Source: Clostridia bacterium
GTDB taxonomy: Bacteria > Bacillota > Clostridia > Oscillospirales > CAG-272
Length of the DNA stretch: 64,000 nt
Assembly (NCBI GenBank): GCA_017416185.1
Contig: JAFQDF010000013.1
Span: forward strand, 183,196-247,195
Reading direction: 5' to 3'
Positions 51,486 to 60,182 of the stretch are shown piece by piece; within the stretch, counting starts at the first letter, position 1, and every line of letters begins with the position of its first letter. A model generated the notes under the pieces. It had not been told where the DNA came from and made no database searches. It worked only from the letters and a program-made list of their open reading frames with translations. The position numbers and the translations under genes were made by a program.

Positions 51486-52064
51486 TTATACCTCTTTATT
51501 TGTTTTATTTTTTCGTTGAACGTCGGTCTTACGGCGCTGTCTCTCTGCCACCTTAACGATTCGGGGACGGTTATATCTCTGCATCATCACAAAAAGACAG
51601 TCAAAGCAGGCAGATAAAAACGATGTGATAACAAACACAGGCAGAGCACCAAGCCACACCGAAGCTAAAATCGGCAAAAAGCTCAGTACCATAATGATCT
51701 CGTGAACTATCTCGGATTGGCAGGTGGCACCTGCAATTTCATCCCAGCTATGTATTTTAGGATCAAACGCCTTCAGGTCATAGGTGGGCATTTTACCCTT
51801 CCATTTTCTGACCCGTAACAGGTTATAAAAGCGCTGTTCTGTTTTTCCTACCCTGAACCATTTTTTATTATAATCCATTTTGTTATGGAAGACCATATCA
51901 ATAGCTTTACCTACCGCCAGTCTCATAACGAAATGATAGGCAACTGTTCCAAAGCTGATAACTAGTGTGAGGAAAACAGCTTCGTCCGCCGTTATATAAA
52001 CAATAGCAAAGAGAGCTGTCATCACAAGTGATATTACAGCTGTCAGCTTCATTTTCTTAGCCAT
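51486..52064 (-). CDS. Small membrane protein, possibly CrtO-like acyltransferase family
   Basis: A 192-residue protein with three or four hydrophobic segments. Segments WFRVGKTEQRFYNLLRVRKWKGKMP and TCQSEIVHEIIMVLSFLPI resemble small proteins often named glycosyl-4,4'-diaponeurosporenoate acyltransferase; no carotenoid genes are nearby, so the name would mislead. Basic C-terminus. GGGGA lies before two ATGs (52067 and 52064); a TTG at 52076 is less likely. It ends 2 nt before the DUF4432 start. Confidence 0.45.
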   Translation of the reverse strand: MAKKMKLTAVISLVMTALFAIVYITADEAVFLTLVISFGTVAYHFVMRLAVGKAIDMVFHNKMDYNKKWFRVGKTEQRFYNLLRVRKWKGKMPTYDLKAFDPKIHSWDEIAGATCQSEIVHEIIMVLSFLPILASVWLGALPVFVITSFLSACFDCLFVMMQRYNRPRIVKVAERQRRKTDVQRKNKTNKEV

Positions 52065-52099
52065 CATAATCCCCAATGTTCATCTTTAATTATTCCAAT

Positions 52100-53371
52100 T
52101 CAGCAATCAAGCTTTTTCAATATTTCTTCGATGTTCTCCGTTTTGATATTTTTCTTTTTGCCCTTGATAGCGACCGTCAGATTTTTGGTACAGAAAATAT
52201 CCTTTGCTGCCTCTGCAACCTGCTCCTTTGTAACGCTTTCAAATCTCGTATGAAGCTTATCGCAAGGATCATCCGAGTTCGCCTTGAGTATGTGATTATA
52301 ATACGCCAAACTCCAGTTAAGATCGGAGGGGGAATCCAATTCCGTTTCTATATGATACTTTTCTGAACAAAGCGTCGCTTCAAAATTAAACTTACCGACC
52401 TTTACGTCATTTAGCATTTCAACGACCACGGCTATTGCTTCCTCTATACAGGTCTTATCTACCTCAAACTTAAAGTATATATTACCTACATTATCATACT
52501 GCTCCTGTGTGCTGTCGTATGAATATATGACAGGGTTATCTTCAGACAGATATTTGTACATCAAAGCCTTGTCGCAGTTAAATAGAACGCCGTAAAGTAT
52601 ATCGATCACACCCTGAGGATACTTGGTATTGTCAAAATCAAATCCAGCACTGATATAATACCAGGTATCGTTTTTGATGTTGATTTTTATCCTTCGGTTA
52701 AAAAAATCATTATTCAACGTAACGGTATTCGATCTTTTTATTTCATTTTGAGGAAGATCCAGTGTTTCCGTTTTTATCTTTAAGATCTCGATATCCTTAT
52801 CGGAAAAATTTCCTGTTATATAGATAAAAAAGTTATTCTTGGAAAAGCATTCTTTTCTGTATTCGTTTAGTTTTTTTACAGAAACAGAATCTAAAATTCT
52901 ACAGTATCCGAGAACACTTTTCTCCGCCTCGGTTCCCTTCCACACAAGCTGATTAAAAAAATAATAAATAGAGCTACGCTCATCGCCTTCTCTTATTTCT
53001 GCCTTGACACGCTTTTTCTCTTTGTCAAGCTCAGTTCTGTCAAGCTCTATCTCATCAAAAATATTGAACAGAATATCTGCAGCAAACTCGAATTCTGCGG
53101 ACGGACCGTTTAACTCGAACTGAATGAATTCTTTATAGGTCCTTGCTTGCAGATCTACACCGTGAAGAGCAGATTCTTCATAGAAGTTTGGATGCTTTCT
53201 TTTGATATTTCTGAACACTACGTGCTCAAAAAGATGACCGATTCCGTTGTTCTTGTCTGTTTCGTAAAAGCTGCCTGCTCGGATATAAAGCGACAGACAA
53301 AAGCTTCGCAGATTAGGATTGGGCAGGGCGTATATATTTACTCCGTTAAAGGAGTAGGATGTTTCTTGCAT
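52100..53371 (-). CDS. M16-family (insulinase-like) zinc peptidase
   Basis: A 423-residue protein with the inverted zinc motif HLFEH (46-50) and the distal Glu about 75 residues later (RVKAEIREGDE), which completes the metal site. It is single-unit size, as in bacterial processing-peptidase subunits; a partner would be expected but none is adjacent. No signal peptide. The start at 53371 is favoured (AGAAGGAAG upstream); a TTG at 53392 overlaps the previous gene. Confidence 0.88.
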   Translation of the reverse strand: MQETSYSFNGVNIYALPNPNLRSFCLSLYIRAGSFYETDKNNGIGHLFEHVVFRNIKRKHPNFYEESALHGVDLQARTYKEFIQFELNGPSAEFEFAADILFNIFDEIELDRTELDKEKKRVKAEIREGDERSSIYYFFNQLVWKGTEAEKSVLGYCRILDSVSVKKLNEYRKECFSKNNFFIYITGNFSDKDIEILKIKTETLDLPQNEIKRSNTVTLNNDFFNRRIKINIKNDTWYYISAGFDFDNTKYPQGVIDILYGVLFNCDKALMYKYLSEDNPVIYSYDSTQEQYDNVGNIYFKFEVDKTCIEEAIAVVVEMLNDVKVGKFNFEATLCSEKYHIETELDSPSDLNWSLAYYNHILKANSDDPCDKLHTRFESVTKEQVAEAAKDIFCTKNLTVAIKGKKKNIKTENIEEILKKLDC

Positions 53372-53375
53372 CGCT

Positions 53376-53693
53376 TTATCTTCCTTCTTCAAACTTAACG
53401 TTGGATGGATATTTGCTTTCGGTCATTTCCGATTTGACCTTTGCAATATGCTCTATGTCAACCCCGTATATATTTGCAATAGCCAAGGCATAGTAGATCA
53501 CGTCATATAATTCTTCATCCACGGTGCCGATAATATCGGTGCTGTTTTCAGCCTTGATACCCTTTCTCATGGCACGAGAGAGCTCCCCGACCTCTTCGGA
53601 TAATTTAAGAAAATAATCCTTCAAAAGTTCGGGATGATAGTCCTTTTCTTTGATATAGCTCTGTAAATATTTTATCGTTGTCTTGCCATCCAT
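53376..53693 (-). CDS. MazG-like nucleotide pyrophosphohydrolase
   Basis: A 105-residue all-alpha NTP-PPase: YFLKLSEEVGELSRAMRKG carries the ExxE metal motif, and DEELYDVIYYALAIANIYGVD the second ExxD motif. It hydrolyses non-canonical (d)NTPs. It lies 4 nt before the M16 peptidase start. Confidence 0.85.
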   Translation of the reverse strand: MDGKTTIKYLQSYIKEKDYHPELLKDYFLKLSEEVGELSRAMRKGIKAENSTDIIGTVDEELYDVIYYALAIANIYGVDIEHIAKVKSEMTESKYPSNVKFEEGR

Positions 53694-53720
53694 TCCTTAT
53701 TTGCTCCGTTAAAACAGATA

Positions 53721-54200
53721 TTATTTTTTCGCAATATCCGCTACCTTTACGTTTGCGGCTTTTTGCAGATATTCGAGCTTGGTTTTGATCTGGTGTCCGA
53801 CCTTACCGCCGGAGAATACGATCAGCTCTTTTGTGGTTGCTATCTCGTCAATAAATGTAGGAAAGAGCTTTTTCATTCCGAGAGGAGAGCAACCGCCGTG
53901 AACGTACCCTGTAAGGGGCAGAAGCGACTTTTGAGGGATCATTTCCACCCATTTTTCTCCGCTTGCCTTTGCCGCTTTTTTCAGATCAAGCTCTCCCTTG
54001 GTAGGTACCATAAACACGTAATTCTGTCCGCTTTTACCTACGCAGACAAGGGTTTTATAAAGGGCGTCGGTATCAACACCCACCTTCTCGGCAAGCTCGT
54101 CCGAGGATAGAGTCATATTGTCATATGTAAAATGCTCGTATTCTGCTTTTATGCCGTCAAGCACCCGCATTGCGTTGGTTTTTTCTATCTTTTGTTTCAT
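53721..54200 (-). CDS. ybaK: Cys-tRNA(Pro) deacylase
   Basis: A 159-residue YbaK/EbsC-type editing protein that hydrolyses Cys-tRNA(Pro). NAMRVLDGIKAEYEHFTY, KTLVCVGKSGQNYVFMVPTKGELDLKKAAKASG and GYVHGGCSPLGMKK are characteristic. It lies 2 nt after the DUF6440 gene. Confidence 0.93.
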   Translation of the reverse strand: MKQKIEKTNAMRVLDGIKAEYEHFTYDNMTLSSDELAEKVGVDTDALYKTLVCVGKSGQNYVFMVPTKGELDLKKAAKASGEKWVEMIPQKSLLPLTGYVHGGCSPLGMKKLFPTFIDEIATTKELIVFSGGKVGHQIKTKLEYLQKAANVKVADIAKK

Positions 54201-54202
54201 AC

Positions 54203-54388
54203 CTATATATGATTCTCCTCAAATGGTGTGATCACCGGTTTGCCGTCTTTGTCTAATAAAACCGTCAAACCACCCGAATAACCGCTTTGGCGATACAAAT
54301 AATTAACACCTGTTTCTCTATCGACCCAGATTTCTATTTCGCCCATATTTTGTTTATAAACTTTTTCAAACCTTTTATCCTTAGCCAT
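54203..54388 (-). CDS. DUF6440 family small protein
   Basis: A 61-residue protein: RFEKVYKQNMGEIEIWVDRE, TGVNYLYRQSGYSGGLTVLL, DKDGKPVI. The pattern VDxETGVxYL-SGxGGLTxLLDxDGKPV is shared by a small Firmicutes family of unknown function. GGAGG stands before the ATG. Confidence 0.75.
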   Translation of the reverse strand: MAKDKRFEKVYKQNMGEIEIWVDRETGVNYLYRQSGYSGGLTVLLDKDGKPVITPFEENHI

Positions 54389-54470
54389 TTTTCCTCCGAA
54401 AGGTTATATATAAATATTTTAGAATAATCCTTTTATATTATAACATACCGTTTTCTTAACTTCAAGCATA

Positions 54471-54495
54471 AAAACCATCCGAGAAGGATGGTTTT
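54471..54495. terminator. Terminator-like hairpin
   Basis: AAAACCATCC, loop GAGAA, GGATGGTTTT in the gap between divergent genes; it belongs to no obvious transcript and could be a relic. Confidence 0.5.
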
Positions 54496-54618
54496 ATATA
54501 TTATATCAACAATAATTCTATTTATTTTGCATTTCCTTATATAGATCTCTGTACGAGTGTCATTATATCAAACAAAATCATATTATATATTGAATCTCAT
54601 CAAAGGAGGTAAAATATA

Positions 54619-55875
54619 TTGAGTAGATGGAATTTCAACAGAAACAGAAACGACAATAATGATAATGACGGCAGAAACTATGACTGCGGCTGTCAAAACG
54701 ATCACTGTATGGACGATGATCGCTGCGATCGTGACTGTTCGTGCTGTCCTCCCGGCCCTCAAGGTCCCCGCGGCCCGATCGGTCCGAGAGGTCCTCAAGG
54801 TCCTGTTGGACCAAGAGGTTCACAGGGCCCTGTAGGTCCTCAGGGACCCGAAGGCGACAGAGGTCCCGCGGGACTTCAGGGACCTATAGGCGAAACCGGT
54901 CCCGTTGGTCCTCAGGGGCCTATTGGTGAAACAGGTCCCGTTGGTCCTCAGGGTCCCGTAGGTGAAACAGGTCCCGTCGGTCCTCAGGGGCCTATTGGTT
55001 TAACCGGTCCTGTCGGTCCTCAGGGTCCCGTTGGTGAAACCGGTCCTGTCGGTCCTCAGGGGCCTATAGGTGAAACCGGTCCTGTCGGTCCTCAGGGGTC
55101 CGTAGGTGAAACAGGTCCCGTTGGTCCTCAGGGGCCCGTGGGTGAAACAGGTCCTGCCGGTCCTCAGGGGCCTATTGGTGAAACAGGTCCCGTCGGTCCT
55201 CAGGGTCCTGTAGGTGAAACCGGTCCTGCCGGTCCTCAGGGTCCTGTAGGTGAAACCGGTCCTGTCGGTCCTCAGGGTCCCGTTGGTGAAACCGGTCCTG
55301 TCGGTCCTCAGGGTCCTGTAGGTGAAACAGGTCCTGTCGGTCCTCAGGGACCCATAGGTGAAACAGGTCCCGCCGGTCCTCAGGGGCCTGTAGGTGAAAC
55401 AGGTCCCGTTGGTCCTCAGGGGCCTGTAGGTGAAACAGGTCCTGCAGGCGGAGTGCTGAACTTTGCAGATTTTTATGCACTTATGCCTCCCGATAACTCG
55501 GCAAGCGTGGCTCCCGGAACCGACGTAAGCTTCCCCGAGGACGGTCCCAACAGCGGAGCTGATATATCCCGTACCGGTCCCGATTCATTTAATTTAGCAC
55601 AGATCGGAACCTATCAGGTATTCTTTGAGGTCAGCGTTGACGAGGCAGGCCAGCTTATACTGACCCTTAACGGAGCTGATTTGGCGTACACCGTAGTCGG
55701 CAGAGCCACCGGTGCATCGCAGATCGTAGGAATGGCAATCGTCAATACCACCGTAGAAAACTCGGTACTGACAGTCCGTAACCCCGAGGGTACGGCGGCT
55801 GCCCTTACAATCACACCCCTCGCCGGCGGCACACGACCCGTTTCTGCACATCTCGTTATAACCCAGATAGCTTAA
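54619..55875 (+). CDS. Collagen-like triple-helix repeat protein with BclA-type C-terminal domain
   Basis: A 418-residue protein. The N-terminus is Asn/Asp-rich with a Cys cluster ([21 protein letters not shown]; about 24-46). From residue about 44 to 274 it is an uninterrupted Gly-X-Y collagen tract dominated by [12 protein letters not shown] and [12 protein letters not shown] 12-residue units. The C-terminal about 140 residues ([17 protein letters not shown] start) form a beta domain like the exosporium BclA/C1q-like heads. TTG start with AAAGGAGGT 8 nt upstream. No signal peptide, as in exosporium and some spore-surface proteins. Role in the spore or cell surface is inferred. Confidence 0.85.
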   Translation: MSRWNFNRNRNDNNDNDGRNYDCGCQNDHCMDDDRCDRDCSCCPPGPQGPRGPIGPRGPQGPVGPRGSQGPVGPQGPEGDRGPAGLQGPIGETGPVGPQGPIGETGPVGPQGPVGETGPVGPQGPIGLTGPVGPQGPVGETGPVGPQGPIGETGPVGPQGSVGETGPVGPQGPVGETGPAGPQGPIGETGPVGPQGPVGETGPAGPQGPVGETGPVGPQGPVGETGPVGPQGPVGETGPVGPQGPIGETGPAGPQGPVGETGPVGPQGPVGETGPAGGVLNFADFYALMPPDNSASVAPGTDVSFPEDGPNSGADISRTGPDSFNLAQIGTYQVFFEVSVDEAGQLILTLNGADLAYTVVGRATGASQIVGMAIVNTTVENSVLTVRNPEGTAAALTITPLAGGTRPVSAHLVITQIA

Positions 55876-55889
55876 TCCAAACGGACAAA

Positions 55890-55998
55890 ACTCGCGAAGC
55901 GAATATAGCTTGGGCTTTAGCCCAAATATAACTGCGAAGCAATATAACTCGCCGTTAGGCGAATATAACTTAGGCATACTTCCTTACGAAGTATGCCT
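55890..55998. repeat. Heptamer-hairpin array 2 (linker ATATAAC type)
   Basis: Hairpins TCGC/GCGA, TTGGGC/GCCCAA, TGC/GCA, TCGCC/GGCGA and AGGCATACTTC/GAAGTATGCCT are separated by the word ATATAAC (first joint ATATAGC). The last hairpin is long (11 bp) and could terminate transcription from either side. It sits directly after the collagen-like gene. Confidence 0.7.
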
Positions 55999-56015
55999 CT
56001 TAAGTGTCCTTTTAA

Positions 56016-56303
56016 TTACATTTTGATCCTCAGCCCACATACCGAAAGGACAAATTCCACGAACATTGCGTTCGACCAGGAAAACCACTCACGAGTGTAA
56101 TTATAAGGGTTATCCTTGTTAAAGCTCTCGTGTACAAAGCCGGTATCTGCATCCGTTTTTTCAAAATAATCAAGGAGCAATTCCTTTTCCGACTCGTCAT
56201 TTGAGGTCATCCCCTGAATAGACAGGGCGATATGCCATATTTTATCAGGGCCTGTGTGGGGATGCCCACACCCGAAGCCGCAGAGCTTTATCGTAACAGT
56301 CAA
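56016..56303 (-). pseudogene. C-terminal relic of a GH125 exo-alpha-1,6-mannosidase gene
   Basis: The frame encodes about 85 residues matching the end of GH125 enzymes: GHPHTGPDKIWHIALSIQG, SEKELLLDYFEKTDADTGFV, HESFNKDNPYNYTREWFSWS. The family is about 430 residues long, so some 80% is missing at the 5' side. It begins at a TTG without a good ribosome site; a GGAGG 18 nt upstream serves another frame. A promoter-like TTGAAA-17-TATAAT lies 70-95 nt upstream. The fragment ends at the natural C-terminus. Confidence 0.75.
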
Positions 56304-56368
56304 ATGCTTCGGGTTGCTTTTCCTCCAGCCATTTCAAGGATTTTTGGGGTCCAAAATAAGGCTGTTGC

Positions 56369-56397
56369 ATTATATCACAAAATTCAACTTTTTTCAA
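56369..56397 (-). promoter_or_regulatory. Promoter-like sequence upstream of the GH125 relic
   Basis: On the minus strand TTGAAA (56397-56392), 17-nt spacer, TATAAT (56374-56369). Confidence 0.55.
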
Positions 56398-56421
56398 CCA
56401 TTCCCGAGCACCGTAAAAAGT

Positions 56422-56453
56422 AAGAGCAGTGTGCTAAGTAGCACACTGCTCTT
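56422..56453. terminator. Terminator hairpin
   Basis: AAGAGCAGTGTGCT, loop AAGT, AGCACACTGCTCTT (14 bp), 3' of the minus-strand XRE/zinc-ribbon gene. Confidence 0.8.
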
Positions 56454-56525
56454 TTGTTCGTTTAACCAAAAAGAATCTTCTTTAAATTATTTATAATCAA
56501 GCCGTTGGGCTGATTATTCTTTAAG

Positions 56526-57290
56526 TCATCTCTTTTTATATAAGACAAGCTCGGGGTTTGCACCATCTTTTTCATAAGTACAGACAAGCAAGAAATCCAT
56601 ATTTGCGGCTATCCCGAAGCAACGCTCCCCGCCGAATTCTGATTCCAGCTGATTTCCGAGATAGGTTGCATTGTCTTCAAGAAATTTCACAATCTGCCCG
56701 TTCGGCAGGGTGTATTCAAGGTTAATATAACCCCCAACCAGGGCATTGAGCTTTTCAACCTTTGGCATACCCTCTATATGCAGATCATTAAATTCACTGA
56801 TAAGCTGTTGCTTGAATTCCTCAAACCTTTCGGCTCCGTCAAGGTATTTATACCGCTTCCAATAGTCAAGCTTAGGCAGCATATCCTTCATATATGCACG
56901 GGCCTGCTCGGAGGTAAACTTCTCACTTGCCATATTCTGAACGCAAACCTCAATTAAATCGTCCATATTATGATACATATACTCCCCGTCGGCATAGCAC
57001 CATTTACAGTATTCCTCGTTGAAGCGGCCGTCTGTTTCACGGCTCGTATTAGAGTCATCAAGTGGCATACCGCAGCATTGACAAATAAGCTGTCTCGGTG
57101 ATCCGAGGAGAGTATTTATCGAAACGTCAAACAGCTTTGACAACAGCTTTAAGGCTTCTGTGTTGGGGATGGTTTCTCCGTTTTCCCAGCGGGAAACAGC
57201 CTGGCGGGTAACAAAAATCTTTTCCGCAAGCTCATCCTGTGACATACCGTTCTTTGTTCTGAGTTCAAAAATAATATCCTTTGTATCCAT
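56526..57290 (-). CDS. XRE regulator with zinc-ribbon and C-terminal sensor-like domain
   Basis: The ATG at 57290 (AGGTG upstream) is preferred to an upstream start at 57344. The 254-residue protein has a Cro/CI HTH (about 5-60; MSQDELAEKIFVTRQAVSRW), a zinc ribbon-like CQCCGMPL...CKWCYADG domain (about 70-105; a putative zinc-ribbon family), a helical linker with ACGAERF-like text, and a C-terminal domain ending NPELVLYKKR. Similar HTH plus zinc-ribbon proteins occur in Clostridia; the signal is unknown. A perfect palindrome lies at its promoter (57338-57352), which suggests autoregulation. Confidence 0.8.
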   Translation of the reverse strand: MDTKDIIFELRTKNGMSQDELAEKIFVTRQAVSRWENGETIPNTEALKLLSKLFDVSINTLLGSPRQLICQCCGMPLDDSNTSRETDGRFNEEYCKWCYADGEYMYHNMDDLIEVCVQNMASEKFTSEQARAYMKDMLPKLDYWKRYKYLDGAERFEEFKQQLISEFNDLHIEGMPKVEKLNALVGGYINLEYTLPNGQIVKFLEDNATYLGNQLESEFGGERCFGIAANMDFLLVCTYEKDGANPELVLYKKR

Positions 57291-57308
57291 ATGCTTCACC
57301 TCATAACA

Positions 57309-57352
57309 ATTATAGTTCAAATTATCAGGTTTGTAAAGCAACACGCTGTTGC
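57309..57352 (-). promoter_or_regulatory. Promoter and palindromic operator candidate of the XRE/zinc-ribbon gene
   Basis: Minus-strand TTTACA (57337-57332), 17 nt, TATAAT (57314-57309). The perfect 6-3-6 inverted repeat GCAACA-CGC-TGTTGC (57338-57352) abuts the -35 box on its upstream side. Confidence 0.6.
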
Positions 57353-57474
57353 TGTCAATTTTCTGCTTGTCCTACTGCCTTGTTATATTTGTTTAACGTA
57401 TACAGGAATTTACAAATTTTATCGGTATGTCCATACCTTAATATTTATTTGCTGCCCGATATATTGGAATCCGC

Positions 57475-58134
57475 TTAACTATTTTCAGAGATCCATTTCT
57501 TTGACCAAACAAACAAAGCTTCGGACATCATATCGAAATCTACCGCCCCGTCATTTTTCAAATTCAAAAATATTTCTACAATTTCCCGTTCATCGGAAGA
57601 TACTATGCAGAGTAATTCTTTTTGATGGACGAAATAGCTTCCTGTTTGCTTGAAAGTGATTGCCTGCACAAGGAAGGAGGCGGCTTTATATAATCCGCGC
57701 AAAACAGCCTCGCTTTTTTCATAGAGCATATTATGAACACAACCGTGATATATGTTACAGGCACCGCTTTTGATCGCTCTGTTCACGGAATTATCGTCAA
57801 CAGAAGCCAGAACAGAATCAAGGCTTCCTATGATCGGTGTTGTATCGTGGCAAAACTGGAATAGCTCAGCCGTATCCCAATTCATGATTTCCTGTTTGCC
57901 TGAAATAAAACCGCAGATAAGTTCTCTGTGAGTTAAGGTATCCAACATTGTGTTATAGGTTTTGATATCCTTAACAGATAATTCATCCAGAATAACAACC
58001 ACGTCAATATCACTTGCTTCAGTTGCCTCGCCACGGCAATAACTGCCTTGCAAACCAACAAACCATATACGGTTTGAAAAGGTCTCATTTATTTTTTTTA
58101 AGAAGCTTTGCATCCACATATTAATATCTATCAT
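57475..58134 (-). CDS. Nucleotidyltransferase-domain protein (MNT/AadA-like)
   Basis: The 219-residue protein has the nucleotidyltransferase signature GLQGSYCRGEATEASDIDVVV (split: GS...DID), with both catalytic Asp present. The C-terminal part is helical and could be a substrate-binding cap. It may modify an antibiotic or a protein; no HEPN partner is adjacent. GGTGA before the ATG at 58134; a GTG at 58143 is possible. Confidence 0.75.
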   Translation of the reverse strand: MIDINMWMQSFLKKINETFSNRIWFVGLQGSYCRGEATEASDIDVVVILDELSVKDIKTYNTMLDTLTHRELICGFISGKQEIMNWDTAELFQFCHDTTPIIGSLDSVLASVDDNSVNRAIKSGACNIYHGCVHNMLYEKSEAVLRGLYKAASFLVQAITFKQTGSYFVHQKELLCIVSSDEREIVEIFLNLKNDGAVDFDMMSEALFVWSKKWISENS

Positions 58135-58159
58135 CTTTATCACCCGTCAGTTTTGATAT

Positions 58160-58876
58160 TTACCTTTGAACTATATAATCTATTCCTGCTTTTCTTGCTT
58201 GAGCGCACAGATCCTTAGTTTGCAATTTGTATTCCTTTCCGTCTTTGACAAAATGAGTTCCGCACTGTCTGAATTCAAAGGAAACGTGTTTTCGTATACA
58301 CTGCTCTCTCAGATCAAGTGCCCAGTCATAATCAAACACTCTGGCATTCTTATCCGACTCACCGCCAACGACCACAAGCTCGATATCATCAAGATACGGC
58401 TCAATATTTATCCTTTCAAGCAGGGGCTGGACTGTAATACATTTGTGCTTTATCGGAAGTGATTTAAACAACGACAGCCTTTCATCTGCTTTCTTTTGAG
58501 TTTCAACGGTGCAGCAAACAACAACGTTTTCATATCCGTCGCCCCAATCATCGGGAACACAATCCGAAAATCTTTCTATTCTTTTTGTGAGAAAAAGAAA
58601 TCTGCAATCACGACGCTCTTTTATCATAGCCCAGCATTCTTTTCGCCAGGCATCAGCTTCCTCTATCAGAAAATCGGTGGAAAAGCAAAGATAAACCATC
58701 CCCGCTTTCATTTTGTAATTTCCGTTTTTTAAGCGCTCGACCGGCTTGTAAAAATCTTTTGTTTTTACTATGTCGCTTGTATTAATGCCCCGTTTGTCAT
58801 CCCCCTTGTGTATATAACAATGAAGACATCCTTCACTGCATTTTTTACAGCCCCGCCACGGATTCCACATTGACAT
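58160..58876 (-). CDS. DUF5131 (Gp37/Gp68-like) protein
   Basis: A 238-residue protein with an N-terminal cysteine cluster in WNPWRGCKKCSEGCLHCY (C10, C13, C17, C20), FLFLTKRIERFSDCVP, and VVVGGESDKNARVFDYDWA, the pattern of the phage Gp37/Gp68-type DUF5131 family, which is related to radical-SAM-like folds. Function unknown. ATG at 58876 with GGAG upstream, favoured over a TTG at 58897. It lies 26 nt upstream of the nucleotidyltransferase gene. Confidence 0.82.
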   Translation of the reverse strand: MSMWNPWRGCKKCSEGCLHCYIHKGDDKRGINTSDIVKTKDFYKPVERLKNGNYKMKAGMVYLCFSTDFLIEEADAWRKECWAMIKERRDCRFLFLTKRIERFSDCVPDDWGDGYENVVVCCTVETQKKADERLSLFKSLPIKHKCITVQPLLERINIEPYLDDIELVVVGGESDKNARVFDYDWALDLREQCIRKHVSFEFRQCGTHFVKDGKEYKLQTKDLCAQARKAGIDYIVQR

Positions 58877-58967
58877 AATATCGTTACTCCAAATCAAATT
58901 ATATTAATTAATTATATCATATTATCATTGGTATTTCAACCAAGACGTCGCTGAATCAGAAAACACA

Positions 58968-58989
58968 AAACCACCCTGTCGGGTGGTTT
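58968..58989 (-). terminator. Terminator-like hairpin
   Basis: AAACCACCC, loop TGTC, GGGTGGTTT, just past the stop of the YdeI-like gene at 59007 on the minus strand. Confidence 0.7.
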
Positions 58990-59006
58990 ATATCAGTTGT
59001 TGCTAT

Positions 59007-59567
59007 CTAACCGTAGTATTTATCGATTCCGCCGAACCCGACGATTAATTTTCCGTCGCGAGTCTTTTTAATGAAGCTTTCAAGACGTTTTTTGAACTCA
59101 TCGGGACGTTTCCTTGCCGCGTCAATATAAGCAATACGAATGCGCTTGTATGGCTCGGATAATTTCTCATAGTTTTCCCATGCTGCATCATTTGCCTTTA
59201 TGGCATCAATAATATCATCAGGGAAAATATACGGTGTGCCAATCAAAGGCAACACACCCTCTCTTATGCTTGGATGGAGCATTCCTCGTTCCTCGAGCCA
59301 AATCATTCTTTCTATGTTTGGGCGTGAATACGGACTGCCTTTTCTTCTCGGTGTAAATCGCTGGGCTCGATGTGTGGGGTCGATGTGCTTTATGGTGCTG
59401 TCGATCCAACCAAAGCAGAGCGCTTCTTCTACCGCATCATTATAGGAAAGCGCCTTATCCCCCGACTCCTTCATCGGAAAAACAAACCAAATTTCTTTTT
59501 CGGTTTCAAAGTGTTCGGCAAGCCACTCCCGCCATATTTTTCGTTCACTTGTATAAAATGTATGCAT
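59007..59567 (-). CDS. YdeI/OmpD-associated-family protein
   Basis: A 186-residue protein starting at the ATG at 59567, with GGGAT 6 nt upstream; the frame upstream overlaps the next gene. TSERKIWREWLAEHFETEKE, VEEALCFGWIDSTIKHID and QRFTPRRKGSPYSRPNIERM are typical of the YdeI family, which includes proteins tied to bacteriocin resistance. Function not established. Confidence 0.8.
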   Translation of the reverse strand: MHTFYTSERKIWREWLAEHFETEKEIWFVFPMKESGDKALSYNDAVEEALCFGWIDSTIKHIDPTHRAQRFTPRRKGSPYSRPNIERMIWLEERGMLHPSIREGVLPLIGTPYIFPDDIIDAIKANDAAWENYEKLSEPYKRIRIAYIDAARKRPDEFKKRLESFIKKTRDGKLIVGFGGIDKYYG

Positions 59568-59590
59568 TCTTTTATCCCAGTAAATTGTGT

Positions 59591-59974
59591 TTATACGTAA
59601 TCTCCGTATATTTCTTTTTCCATTATAACGGCACATATACCTGCACCATCGCCATCACCTGAAAGTTTCATATCGACAATTTTCCAACCGTTAGATAAAT
59701 AATTGTTATTAACATAGTCGTTGTATTTATTACTAACGTGATTAGCATATATTTCTTGTTTGATTCTTGTACCGCCGCGTAATAAATAATCGATACTGAC
59801 ATTAAAAGCATCTGCAATTTGAGGAAGCAGCGTAATATCGGGAAAGCCGCCGCCGGTTTCCCATTTACTGACCGCACGGTCGGTCACTCCTAATTTTTCA
59901 GCAAGCTCCAACTGTGTGATGTTATTTATGTTTCGTAATTCAGCAATTCTTACACCGAATTTTTTCTCATCCAT
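59591..59974 (-). CDS. XRE-family regulator
   Basis: A 127-residue protein with an N-terminal HTH (IAELRNINNITQLELAEKLG, VTDRAVSKWETGGGFPDITL) and a small C-terminal domain. AGGAGG precedes the ATG and a promoter TTGCTT-17-TATAAT lies at 60033-60005. The next gene (YdeI-like) starts 24 nt after this stop. Confidence 0.82.
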   Translation of the reverse strand: MDEKKFGVRIAELRNINNITQLELAEKLGVTDRAVSKWETGGGFPDITLLPQIADAFNVSIDYLLRGGTRIKQEIYANHVSNKYNDYVNNNYLSNGWKIVDMKLSGDGDGAGICAVIMEKEIYGDYV

Positions 59975-60004
59975 TACATTATCCTCCTGTCGCTTTCTGT
60001 AAAT

Positions 60005-60033
60005 ATTATATCACACCTGAAAGTATAAAGCAA
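60005..60033 (-). promoter_or_regulatory. Promoter of the XRE gene at 59974
   Basis: Minus-strand TTGCTT (60033-60028), 17 nt, TATAAT (60010-60005). The region from 60034 to 60182 shows only a short AACTC/GAGTT hairpin. Confidence 0.6.
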
Positions 60034-60182
60034 CAAACTCTTATTTGAGTATTAGCGATACTTAGGCTTGTATAACTCAACTATTTGTAGAGTTGAAATC
60101 AAAGCGGATATTGTATATCACCAAGTTCACAAGAATATGTGTGCTAAATGATATGGCGGTATTCTCTCATTGGCACTTAAGT

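Noticed and set aside
51486..52064. Carotenoid (staphyloxanthin-type) acyltransferase
   Set aside because: Only a loose family likeness; no other carotenoid gene is in the window, so no such pathway is claimed.
54750..55445. The 36-bp tandem repeats as a non-coding satellite
   Set aside because: They encode an unbroken Gly-X-Y collagen tract and keep frame throughout.
57475..58876. Defence or toxin-antitoxin system made of the nucleotidyltransferase and DUF5131 genes
   Set aside because: No HEPN partner or other effector is adjacent, and the two genes do not match a known defence layout.
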